DNA of 7,014 bases from GCA-2731375 sp964462145 (lineage in GTDB: Bacteria; Pseudomonadota; Alphaproteobacteria; GCA-2731375): assembly GCA_964462145.1 (NCBI GenBank), contig CAYWYB010000296.1, positions 1 to 7,014 of the forward strand, written 5' to 3'. A program made the position numbers and the translations under genes. Below the pieces are notes generated by a model, which saw only the letters and a list, made by a program, of their open reading frames with translations, was not told the DNA's origin and did no database searches. This document shows positions 1 through 6,559 of this stretch, piece after piece (position 1 is the first letter of the stretch; the number at the start of each line of letters is the position of its first letter).

Positions 1-2
1 CG

Positions 3-1001
3 ATAGGTTTTTTTGGTTTCGGCATCAAGGAAGAATACGGCGGCCTGGGGTTCGAGGATTGCTTCATGCGGGCCGCGGCCTGGGAAGAATTCGGCCAATG
101 CGGCGCCAACGGCGTGCCGGCGGCCCTGGGCGGGCGCAGTATCTCCATAGATCCCATACAAAAACTGGCCTCCGATGAAATCAGACAGCGCGTTCTGGCC
201 GACATTGTCGCGGGGCGCAAAGGTTCCTCCCTGGCGATCACCGAACCTTCGGGCGGCTCGGACGTGGCCAATATGAAGACCAAGGCGCGCCGGGACGGCA
301 ATCACTGGGTGCTGAACGGCTCGAAAACCTTCATCACGGGGGCGATGAACAGCGACTATTTCGTGGTCGGCGCCCGTACCGGCGAGGAAGGCCTGGCCGG
401 CATTTCGCTGTTCTTTGTCGAGGCGGACATGCCTGGTTTCTCGCGCACGGCGATCGAGCGCAAGATGGGCTGGTGGTGCTCGGACACGGCGACGCTGTAT
501 TTCGATGACTGCCGGGTTCCGGCGGAAAACCTCATGGGCGAGGAAAACCGCGGCTTCATCGCCATTATGAAGAATTTCAATCTGGAGCGGGTTAATCTGA
601 TTGCCCAGGCCCTGGGCATGTCGAAACTGTGCCTGGATGAATCCATCCGCTATGCCCAGGAGCGGGAGACCTTTAACCAGCCGCTGATCAAGCATCAGGT
701 GATCCGCCACAAGATCGCCGATATGTCGGCCAAGATCGACGCGGTGGAGGCCTATCTGAACCAGATATGCTGGCTGGTCAATGAAAGCGAGATGCCGGCG
801 GCGGAGATTTGTAAGGGCAAGTTTCTGGCCACCAAAACGCTGGAATTCTGCGCCTCCGAGGCCATGCAGATTTTCGGCGGCGCCGGTTATCTGCGCGGCA
901 ATCTGGTGGAACGGGTCTACCGCGAGGTCAAGGTGATGGCCATCGGCGGCGGCTCGGAAGAGATCATGCGGGATCTGGCCGTGCGGCAAATGGGTCTATA
1001 G
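3..1001 (+). CDS. Acyl-CoA dehydrogenase, C-terminal ~332 residues (5' end outside window)
   Basis: Flavoprotein that oxidises an acyl-CoA to the trans-2-enoyl-CoA, passing electrons via FAD to ETF; cytoplasmic, in fatty-acid or branched-chain acyl-CoA breakdown. The frame is open from the first bases (GIKEEYGGLGFED precedes the first in-window ATG at 66), so that ATG is internal and roughly 50-60 N-terminal residues are missing compared with the usual 380-400. Seen: family signature 1 (AITEPSGGSD, about 231-260), the middle beta-domain (GSKTFITGA), and the C-terminal helical domain with signature 2 (QIFGGAGY, near 868-891). The catalytic-base site used by MCAD/SCAD (IYEGT) reads IGGGS here (942-956), while LERV has a Glu (585-587) where LCAD and isovaleryl-CoA dehydrogenase place their base. 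This points to the long-chain/branched-chain branch; substrate cannot be fixed. The TetR gene follows after 22 bp, probably in the same transcript. Confidence 0.95.
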   Translation: MGFFGFGIKEEYGGLGFEDCFMRAAAWEEFGQCGANGVPAALGGRSISIDPIQKLASDEIRQRVLADIVAGRKGSSLAITEPSGGSDVANMKTKARRDGNHWVLNGSKTFITGAMNSDYFVVGARTGEEGLAGISLFFVEADMPGFSRTAIERKMGWWCSDTATLYFDDCRVPAENLMGEENRGFIAIMKNFNLERVNLIAQALGMSKLCLDESIRYAQERETFNQPLIKHQVIRHKIADMSAKIDAVEAYLNQICWLVNESEMPAAEICKGKFLATKTLEFCASEAMQIFGGAGYLRGNLVERVYREVKVMAIGGGSEEIMRDLAVRQMGL

Positions 1002-1009
1002 GGACGGAT

Positions 1010-1015
1010 GGGGGA
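1010..1015 (+). promoter_or_regulatory. Likely ribosome binding site of the TetR gene
   Basis: A purine run, GGGGGA, ends 8 bases before the ATG at 1024. It is an imperfect Shine-Dalgarno match but has normal spacing, and it supports ATG 1024 as the start. The nearby ATG at 1008 is in another frame. Confidence 0.5.
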
Positions 1016-1023
1016 CGTAGTAT

Positions 1024-1737
1024 ATGGCTGAGGCGCGGACACGGACGCGGCGGCAACGGGTCGAGGAAAAGGAACAGGCGATCATCGCCGCGGCCCGTGA
1101 GATCTTTCAGGAACATGGTTTCGACGGGGCCAGGATTGCCGAGATTGCCAAATTGGCCGGTGTTGCCGAGGGCACGGTCTATCTCTATTTCGAGAACAAG
1201 AACGCCCTGTTGCTGGCGGTGGCGGCGGAGTTTTACGACCGTCTGACCCGCGATGCCGCGGACGGCATCAAGGATCTGCCGGACAGCACCGCCAAGCTGA
1301 CCTTTCTGGCCCGTCATCATTTGGAGCGAGTGGCGGCGGAATGGCCCATGCTGGGCATGGCCATGACGCCCGCGAAGGTCTCGGATGAATACCGCCAGAC
1401 CGAGGAATATCAACTAAACCGCACCTATGTGGAGGTGTTCGATCAGGTCATCCGCGACGGCGTCAACCGGGCCGAAATTCGCGCCGACCTGCCGTTGAGC
1501 GTGATCCGGGATCTGTTCTATGGCGGCCTGGAATACGGCGCCCGCACCATGCGCCTGCGCCCCTCCAAGACGGACATCGACGAAACCATCGCGAATTTCA
1601 TGCAAATCCTGACAGCAGGTATGATCACCCCCCCGGCCCAAGAGGAGACCGAGGCAGCCGGCGGCGGGGACAAAATGCAGGCAGTGTTGAGCCGCCTGGA
1701 AAAAGTCGCCGCCAAGTTGGAGACCACGGCCGGCTGA
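1024..1737 (+). CDS. TetR/AcrR-family transcriptional regulator
   Basis: DNA-binding repressor, normally a homodimer released by a small ligand. The N-terminal TetR domain is clear: a basic start (residues 6-12), helix 1 (about 15-31, IIAAAREIFQEHGFDG), and a helix-turn-helix at about 37-57 (IAEIAKLAGVAEGTVYLYF) followed by ENKNALLLAV. The rest to about residue 200 is the variable helical ligand and dimer domain. At 237 residues it is longer than the usual 190-215. The extra part is a Pro/Glu/Gly-rich linker (about 202-216) and a final amphipathic helix (218-233) with hydrophobics at heptad spacing. It lies 22 bp after the acyl-CoA dehydrogenase gene on the same strand with no room for a separate promoter, so control of acyl-CoA metabolism, with an acyl-CoA as possible ligand, is a reasonable inference. 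The operator was not found; it would be upstream of the window. Confidence 0.93.
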   Translation: MAEARTRTRRQRVEEKEQAIIAAAREIFQEHGFDGARIAEIAKLAGVAEGTVYLYFENKNALLLAVAAEFYDRLTRDAADGIKDLPDSTAKLTFLARHHLERVAAEWPMLGMAMTPAKVSDEYRQTEEYQLNRTYVEVFDQVIRDGVNRAEIRADLPLSVIRDLFYGGLEYGARTMRLRPSKTDIDETIANFMQILTAGMITPPAQEETEAAGGGDKMQAVLSRLEKVAAKLETTAG

Positions 1738-1764
1738 TGGATGGAGCACGGATCTTGTCCGGGC

Positions 1765-1820
1765 ATGACGATTTAGGCGATTTTAGCTAACTTCGTCATT
1801 GCCGGGCTTGACCTGGCAAT
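1765..1820. repeat. REP-like palindromic element in the convergent gap; possible terminator
   Basis: This gap lies between the TetR stop and the restriction gene stop, which face each other. It holds a 9-bp stem, ATTGCCGGG (1798-1806) with CCTGGCAAT (1812-1820), around a CTTGA loop; the single non-Watson-Crick position is G-U when read on the + strand. A second, overlapping pairing joins ATGACGA (1765-1771) to TCGTCAT (1793-1799) perfectly over a 21-base loop, which contains the palindrome TTAGCTAA (1783-1790). The core resembles the CCGGGCTTGACCCGG palindromes scattered between genes in many alphaproteobacteria. No T-run follows on either strand, so it is not a classic intrinsic terminator, though it could protect 3' ends or separate the two converging transcripts. 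The arms are degenerate. Confidence 0.6.
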
Positions 1821-1845
1821 TCAGGGCAGCCGCGTAAATCCAAGG

Positions 1846-4800
1846 TCAGGGGGCGAAGCGTTCGGGGCCGACGGCGTGGATTTGGCTGAGCGCCCGCAGG
1901 GTCGCCAGAACCTCGGCCACCTTGGCCCGGTTGGCGCGAGAAAAGTTGCGTGCCACATCCTCCGCCCGCAATGGTGTTTCCGCTGCCGCCAGAACTTCGC
2001 GCACGGCATCGAACTGTTCCGGCAGGGTCTTCGGCCAGGGCCGTTTCTTGGCCGGCGCCGCGATGCCTTCGCCGACATCCATCGCCGCCTGCACCGCCTT
2101 GCCCATGGCCGTCGCCTCGGGCGCCTGAAAGTCCGGGCGCAACCAGCGGACATGGCCGGCGGCTTCCTCCCTGGCCCGTTCCTGGTTCAGGGCCACCAGC
2201 TTTTCCAGTATGGCATCATCATCCAGGTCTTGGTCCCAGCCATAGGCAGCGAACACGGCGGTATCGATTTGTTCATGCAGATCCTTCAGGATCGAGACCA
2301 GGCCACGGGCGTGAATGTCCTTTTCCTTGTCGTTCAGCGTCTCGCCCGACTTCAGTTTTTCCAACACGTTGTACATGCCGGTCAGGGTGATATCGGGCTG
2401 GTCCGCCTGCACCCGCTTGCGGTGGGCGTCCAGTTCCTCGGCCAAGTCACCAATCTCGGCTATCTGCGCCTCGGACAATTCCGGAAACGGAAAGGGATCG
2501 AAACATTTGGTCTTGTTGTAGCGCGGGCGATCTTCCAGGCTATCACCTGCGGCAAGTGCCCACACCACATGAATCCGGCTGGACAGAACGCCCAAGGCCC
2601 AAGCGTCGGACACCGCAATATTGACGAGCATGTTGTCCGGCAGGATGGAAATATCGAGGAATTGAAACACCCGGTGCTTGGCCGTCTCCACGGTCGCGAT
2701 ATAGCGCGGCAGGCCTTCTAGAGCAGGCCTCAAATCCTTTCTCGGTTCGCCGTGAATCCACCAATTTTCCCGATAGGACCTTCGATTGTTTTGATCCCGC
2801 TCGGGTTTCACATGATCGACGACATGTTGGTAGACCGTAGGAAATTTGTGCCGGACTTCGGTGTCGCTCAGGCCAAATAAATCGATCACCATGACGCCGC
2901 GAGGCTTATCCGTCAGGTCGCGGCCATTTCGATAGTGGCGGATATGTTTATCCAGTCCCTTGATCTTGCCTAGTCCCAGGGTCCGCGCCTGTTCGGGTGT
3001 CACAATAAATCCCGCGCCATGTAGCTTTACGCCTGGCGAGGACAAATCCATGTTTGACTGCAATGGATGGGTCTTGGTCAGGTCGGCACCGATACGCAGG
3101 TTCGCATGAATCTTGCCTTGCCGCGCCAGCAGTTCTACCTCGCGCCCTTGTCTATCATCCGTCTTGGCCTCTCCGGTCACGGTGGCGAGGCGGCCCGACC
3201 TGGCCCCGGCCAGGCCCACTGTCATGGCGATGCGCACCGCCGCGCCGTCGGCGGCGTCGACCCAGGGGTGATCGGGCACGGCGAAAACCAGGCTGATCGC
3301 TTTTTTCTCTCCCAGGTGCCGTTCCACCACGCGCCTCGAAAATGTCTGCGGCAGGGAATTCGTGGTGATGAAGCCGAAACGCCGCGCCTTGCCGGTGCGC
3401 ACAAGTTGCGCCGCCTTGTGCCACCAATACATGACGAAATCAGCCGAATGGGGCACGTCCTTTTCCTTGTACGCCGCCCACAATGCCGCTTGATAGCCGT
3501 CGCCCATGGCATCCTTGATGCCCTTGCCACCCAGAAACGGCGGGTTGCCGACGATGAACGCGGCCTTGGGCCAGTTGGCGGCCTTCGGTTTCAGATAGCG
3601 TTCGGTCTCGACGCGGGCGCTTTCGTCGGGCACTTCCTTACCCGTTGTTGGATTGGTCTTTGTTGTTCGGCCGTCCCAGCGGGTGACGGGTTTGCCGTCT
3701 TCGTCCAATACCAATTCGGTGCCGCTGTAATCCAGCAGGGCATCGGCGCATTGGATATTGCGGAAATTCTTCAACACCGGCTCCGCCGGCAGGGTCTTGC
3801 CACGTGTCTTGAAATGCCATTGCAGATGGCCGATCCACAAGACCAGCTCGGTGATCGGCACGGCGCGGGGATTGATCTCCAGCCCAAGGAACTGGTGCGG
3901 ATCGACGGTGTGCTGGTCCATTTCCAGGAAGTACTGGTCCTGGCCCAGTTCTTCCGCCAAGTCCAATACCTCGCCTTCCAGGCGCTTCATATGCTCCATG
4001 GTGACGTAAAGGAAGTTGCCTGAACCACAGGCCGGGTCCAGCACCGTGACGTTACACAGGCTTTGATGAAATTTGCGCACTTCCGCTAGCGCGCCGTCCT
4101 GGTCATCGCCATTGGCTAGTTGCACGGCGGCGGCCTTGACGTTGTCCCAGTCGTGGCGCAAGGGCTCGATCACCGTGGGCATGACCAGGCGTTCCACATA
4201 GGCGCGGGGCGTGTAGTGGGCGCCCAGCTTGTGGCGCTCGCGCGGCTCCAACGCACGTTCCAGCAAAGTACCGAAAATGGCCGGCTCTACATCGCGCCAA
4301 TCCGACCGGGCCGCGTTGATCAACATCAACAATTGCTCTTCTGTAAGAGGAATGGCCTCGGCATTGGCGAACAGGCCGCCGTTGAAGCGTAGGATATCTT
4401 TTTCCAGCGCGGTGGAAAATTGGCCCCTGTTCATATCGTCCCACAGCACCTTGGCCATGATGTGGAAATTTTCAGCCTTGTCCTGATAGCGTTCCAACAG
4501 GGCCTTGAAGCTATTTTCGGGCAGCAAGCCCACATCCTCGGCGAACATGGTGAACAGGCAGCGCATCAGGAACGTGGCCACGCTGTCGGGAGCGTGTCCG
4601 TCCTGTTCCAGTGATTTTGCCAACTCCGCCAACATGGCGGCGACCTCGCGGGTAACCTTATCGGACCGTTGCGTGGGGTCCAGGGCCATTGGGTCGGTCC
4701 AGACCAGGCGCAGGCGCTCGCGCACGGTTTCGTCGGCCAGTTCGTCCATCTTGATGCGGAACGAGGCTTTGTCGGGAAAGTGGGTATAGTTCTTGCCCGT

Positions 4801-5349
4801 GCCGGAGAAATCGGCGAACAACTCAATGGTATGGCCAACGTCGGTGACGATCAGGAATGGCGGCCAGCCGTCCCTGGTTGGCAGGGCCTTGGCGTAGCTT
4901 TCCGCCTGGGCGCGGGCCAGCAGCATGGCGTCATCCCAATGGCCGGTGCCGCGCACGGCGGTGCCTTTTTTGGTTTTGGTCTTGCCGGCTCTGGAACCCT
5001 GGCCACCGCGAAGCGGCGTTTCGGAGGCATCCTTCCGGTCACTGCCCTGTTTCGCTTCGAGCACGAAACAACCGCGCTTATATAGGTCTATGAAGCCCGA
5101 GGAGGTGTTGCCGTCTGGATGATGAAAGGTGACGGGCCGTTCGAATGTATAACTATCGTCCTCTGGCGTGTCCGAGGCTGTCTCCGGCTCTGGTGCTCCT
5201 ATCTGCGCACAGAGGCCGATTAGAAAGGGTTGGCAGTTCGCGCGCTCGGACGCGCCGGAGGCTTTCCAGCGTTCAATGAAATCGCCGATACTTTCTTCTG
5301 CCACGGCCAAAACCCATGCATCACGGTTCACGGCCCAATGCTGCCACAT
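1846..5349 (-). CDS. MmeI-family (type IIL/IIG) restriction-modification enzyme, nuclease plus N6-adenine methyltransferase
   Basis: Single-chain restriction-modification enzyme: it methylates adenine in its site using SAM and cuts unmodified DNA at a distance. Domains in order: MmeI-like N-terminal nuclease (about 15-180) with D88-x9-E98-A-K100 and Q148-x3-Y152, the PD-(D/E)XK set spaced as in MmeI; helical spacer (about 225-370); methyltransferase with GAHYTP (376-381), motif I DPACGSGNF (438-446), LGLEINPRA (488-496) and motif IV NPPF (602-605); target-recognition domain (about 780-950) ending RPRYNKTKCFDPFPFP; C-terminal helices; and a final segment (about 1108-1160) resembling a winged helix. 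MmeI itself is 919 residues; the excess here is a basic insert at 102-139, an insert at 544-590, and the C-terminus. The gene appears intact. ATG 5349 is the first start after an in-frame TGA, but no good ribosome site precedes it; GTG at 5329-5331 is an alternative. There is no separate methylase or specificity gene. It also resembles DISARM DrmMI-type methylases, but no DISARM partner is present and the nuclease motif is complete. The recognition site cannot be read by eye. Confidence 0.92.
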   Translation of the reverse strand: MWQHWAVNRDAWVLAVAEESIGDFIERWKASGASERANCQPFLIGLCAQIGAPEPETASDTPEDDSYTFERPVTFHHPDGNTSSGFIDLYKRGCFVLEAKQGSDRKDASETPLRGGQGSRAGKTKTKKGTAVRGTGHWDDAMLLARAQAESYAKALPTRDGWPPFLIVTDVGHTIELFADFSGTGKNYTHFPDKASFRIKMDELADETVRERLRLVWTDPMALDPTQRSDKVTREVAAMLAELAKSLEQDGHAPDSVATFLMRCLFTMFAEDVGLLPENSFKALLERYQDKAENFHIMAKVLWDDMNRGQFSTALEKDILRFNGGLFANAEAIPLTEEQLLMLINAARSDWRDVEPAIFGTLLERALEPRERHKLGAHYTPRAYVERLVMPTVIEPLRHDWDNVKAAAVQLANGDDQDGALAEVRKFHQSLCNVTVLDPACGSGNFLYVTMEHMKRLEGEVLDLAEELGQDQYFLEMDQHTVDPHQFLGLEINPRAVPITELVLWIGHLQWHFKTRGKTLPAEPVLKNFRNIQCADALLDYSGTELVLDEDGKPVTRWDGRTTKTNPTTGKEVPDESARVETERYLKPKAANWPKAAFIVGNPPFLGGKGIKDAMGDGYQAALWAAYKEKDVPHSADFVMYWWHKAAQLVRTGKARRFGFITTNSLPQTFSRRVVERHLGEKKAISLVFAVPDHPWVDAADGAAVRIAMTVGLAGARSGRLATVTGEAKTDDRQGREVELLARQGKIHANLRIGADLTKTHPLQSNMDLSSPGVKLHGAGFIVTPEQARTLGLGKIKGLDKHIRHYRNGRDLTDKPRGVMVIDLFGLSDTEVRHKFPTVYQHVVDHVKPERDQNNRRSYRENWWIHGEPRKDLRPALEGLPRYIATVETAKHRVFQFLDISILPDNMLVNIAVSDAWALGVLSSRIHVVWALAAGDSLEDRPRYNKTKCFDPFPFPELSEAQIAEIGDLAEELDAHRKRVQADQPDITLTGMYNVLEKLKSGETLNDKEKDIHARGLVSILKDLHEQIDTAVFAAYGWDQDLDDDAILEKLVALNQERAREEAAGHVRWLRPDFQAPEATAMGKAVQAAMDVGEGIAAPAKKRPWPKTLPEQFDAVREVLAAAETPLRAEDVARNFSRANRAKVAEVLATLRALSQIHAVGPERFAP

Positions 5350-5398
5350 GGCTTGAGGAAAAGGAATGTTCTTTCCCGTTTCAAGGGCGGAAGACTCC
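5350..5398 (-). other. 49-bp spacer between zapE and the restriction gene
   Basis: This stretch runs from the zapE stop to the restriction-gene ATG. The last 17 bases before that ATG are mostly pyrimidine with no Shine-Dalgarno match; the nearest purine run, GGGAAAG on the - strand (5371-5377), is 21 bases away, too far to serve this ATG. An in-frame TGA lies within the spacer, so the gene cannot start further upstream. A TTGAAA (5379-5384) could be a -35 box but lacks a matching -10. The simplest reading is transcription through from zapE with weak or leaderless-like initiation. Confidence 0.45.
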
Positions 5399-6529
5399 TT
5401 ACACCACCAGCCGGTGCGGGGCTTCGAAATACTCCGCTGATTGCATCTCGGTTAGCCTCGATACGGTGCGCTGGAATTCGAAACCGCCGTCGCCTTTCGG
5501 ATAGATCTCCTCCGCCGCCGTCTCGGCGCTGGCCACCAGCTTGATGCCGTTGTCGTACAAGACATCGATCAGGATCACAAAGCGGCGGGCTTCGTTGCGC
5601 CGCTCCGGCCCCAGTTGGGGAATGCCAGAGAGGATCAGGGTATGGTAATGCCGGGTCAGCTCCAGATAATCATGGGCGCCCAGGGCCGTTTCGCACAGCT
5701 CGGGGAAGCTGAAACGGGCCACGCCCTTGGCCTGTTGCGGCACCACCAGGGTACGGCCCTTGACCTCCACCTCCGCTGGCTCGCCCACGGGGCGGTCGGT
5801 CAGGTTTTCAAAGGCCGTATCCAGGGCCGTTGCCGCCGCTGAGTCCAATGGCGTGTGATAGACCGGCACGCCTTTCATGCGCGCGAGGCGATGATCCTGC
5901 CGGCCTTCAAGGCAGAGAATATCCAGGCGTTGTTTCAGATCTTCAATGAACGGCAGGAACAGCTGCCGGTTCAGGCCGCCCTTGTAAAGATCGTCGGGCG
6001 CCCGGTTCGAGGTGGCGATCACCACCACGCCCAATTCGAACAGGCGCCCGAACAGGCGGCCCAGGATGGTGGCGTCGGCGATGTCGCGGACCTCGAACTC
6101 GTCGAAACACAACAGCCAGGTGGCTTCCGCGATATCCTCGGCGATGGGCGGGATGGGATCGTCGCCCTTTCTTTCGTTCGCGGGGGCTTTGCGGAAGGCG
6201 TTGATGCGGCCATGCACCTCGCCCATGAATTCGTGAAAATGCACCCGGCGCTTACGCTCGATCGGCGCGCCTTCAAAGAACAGGTCCATCAGCATGGATT
6301 TGCCCCGGCCTACCTCGCCATAGATATACAGGCCTTCGGGCGCCGGTTCCTTCTGGCCACGGCCAAACAGGAATTGCCGCCATCCGTTACTTTGGTTGGG
6401 ATCGTACTGCGCCAGGCGGTGATGCAGCATCTGCAGCTTTTCCGCCGCCAGCTCCTGGCCCGGATCCGGGTCCAACTGGCCGGACCGGCGCAGGGCGCGG
6501 TAACGCTCTAACGGGGCATTTGCGTCCAC
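5399..6529 (-). CDS. zapE: Cell-division ATPase ZapE (AFG1-like family)
   Basis: AFG1/ZapE-family P-loop ATPase. In E. coli ZapE associates with the FtsZ ring and is needed for division under some stress conditions; the mitochondrial homologue AFG1 acts in membrane-protein quality control. Seen over 376 residues: the typical opening PLERYRAL (6-13), Walker A GEVGRGKS (71-78), HFHEFM (97-102), Walker B LLCFDEFEV (139-147), sensor-1-like ATSNRAP (172-178), LNRQLFLPFI (186-195) with a candidate arginine finger, and the family C-terminal block HDYLELTRHYHTLIL (about 276-290) and RFVILIDVLYD (306-316). Length is normal for the family. The start is a GTG (+ strand CAC, 6527-6529); no ATG occurs upstream before the ilvD stop in the same frame, and the next in-frame ATG would remove the conserved N-terminus. 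It follows ilvD by 30 bp and is likely co-transcribed with it. Confidence 0.95.
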   Translation of the reverse strand: MDANAPLERYRALRRSGQLDPDPGQELAAEKLQMLHHRLAQYDPNQSNGWRQFLFGRGQKEPAPEGLYIYGEVGRGKSMLMDLFFEGAPIERKRRVHFHEFMGEVHGRINAFRKAPANERKGDDPIPPIAEDIAEATWLLCFDEFEVRDIADATILGRLFGRLFELGVVVIATSNRAPDDLYKGGLNRQLFLPFIEDLKQRLDILCLEGRQDHRLARMKGVPVYHTPLDSAAATALDTAFENLTDRPVGEPAEVEVKGRTLVVPQQAKGVARFSFPELCETALGAHDYLELTRHYHTLILSGIPQLGPERRNEARRFVILIDVLYDNGIKLVASAETAAEEIYPKGDGGFEFQRTVSRLTEMQSAEYFEAPHRLVV

Positions 6530-6559
6530 TCGAAAACCGTTCCCAGTGCGTTGCCAGTG
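6530..6559 (-). other. 30-bp ilvD-zapE junction
   Basis: This short gap separates the ilvD TAG (6560-6562) from the zapE GTG. The two genes share a reading frame here. On the - strand, GGGAACGG lies about 8-15 bases before the GTG and is the only candidate ribosome site, a weak one. There is no hairpin and no room for a promoter, which supports one transcript for ilvD, zapE and possibly the restriction gene. Confidence 0.5.

Noticed and set aside
964..1413. - strand open frame across the acyl-CoA dehydrogenase/TetR boundary
   Set aside because: It overlaps the TetR helix-turn-helix coding region on the opposite strand and shows no motif.
1876..2721. Long + strand open frame (281 codons) opposite the restriction gene
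   Set aside because: Shadow of a high-GC gene on the other strand: its protein is low in recognisable motifs and follows codon complementarity with the real gene. The same applies to the + strand frame at 3067-4023.
1846..5349. The large methyltransferase as a DISARM DrmMI or BREX PglX component
   Set aside because: No helicase, phosphatase, DUF1998 or other partner gene is present, both flanks are unrelated genes, and the protein carries its own complete nuclease motif.
5350..5398. Promoter or terminator in the zapE-restriction gene spacer
   Set aside because: TTGAAA (5379-5384) has no -10 match at 16-18 bases. The CTTTCCC/GGGCGGAAG pairing has a bulge and a mismatch on the transcribed strand and is not followed by a T-run.
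5855..6511. + strand open frame of 218 codons opposite zapE
   Set aside because: It lies fully inside zapE, which has complete family motifs; the reverse frame shows no domain and is explained by GC-biased codons.
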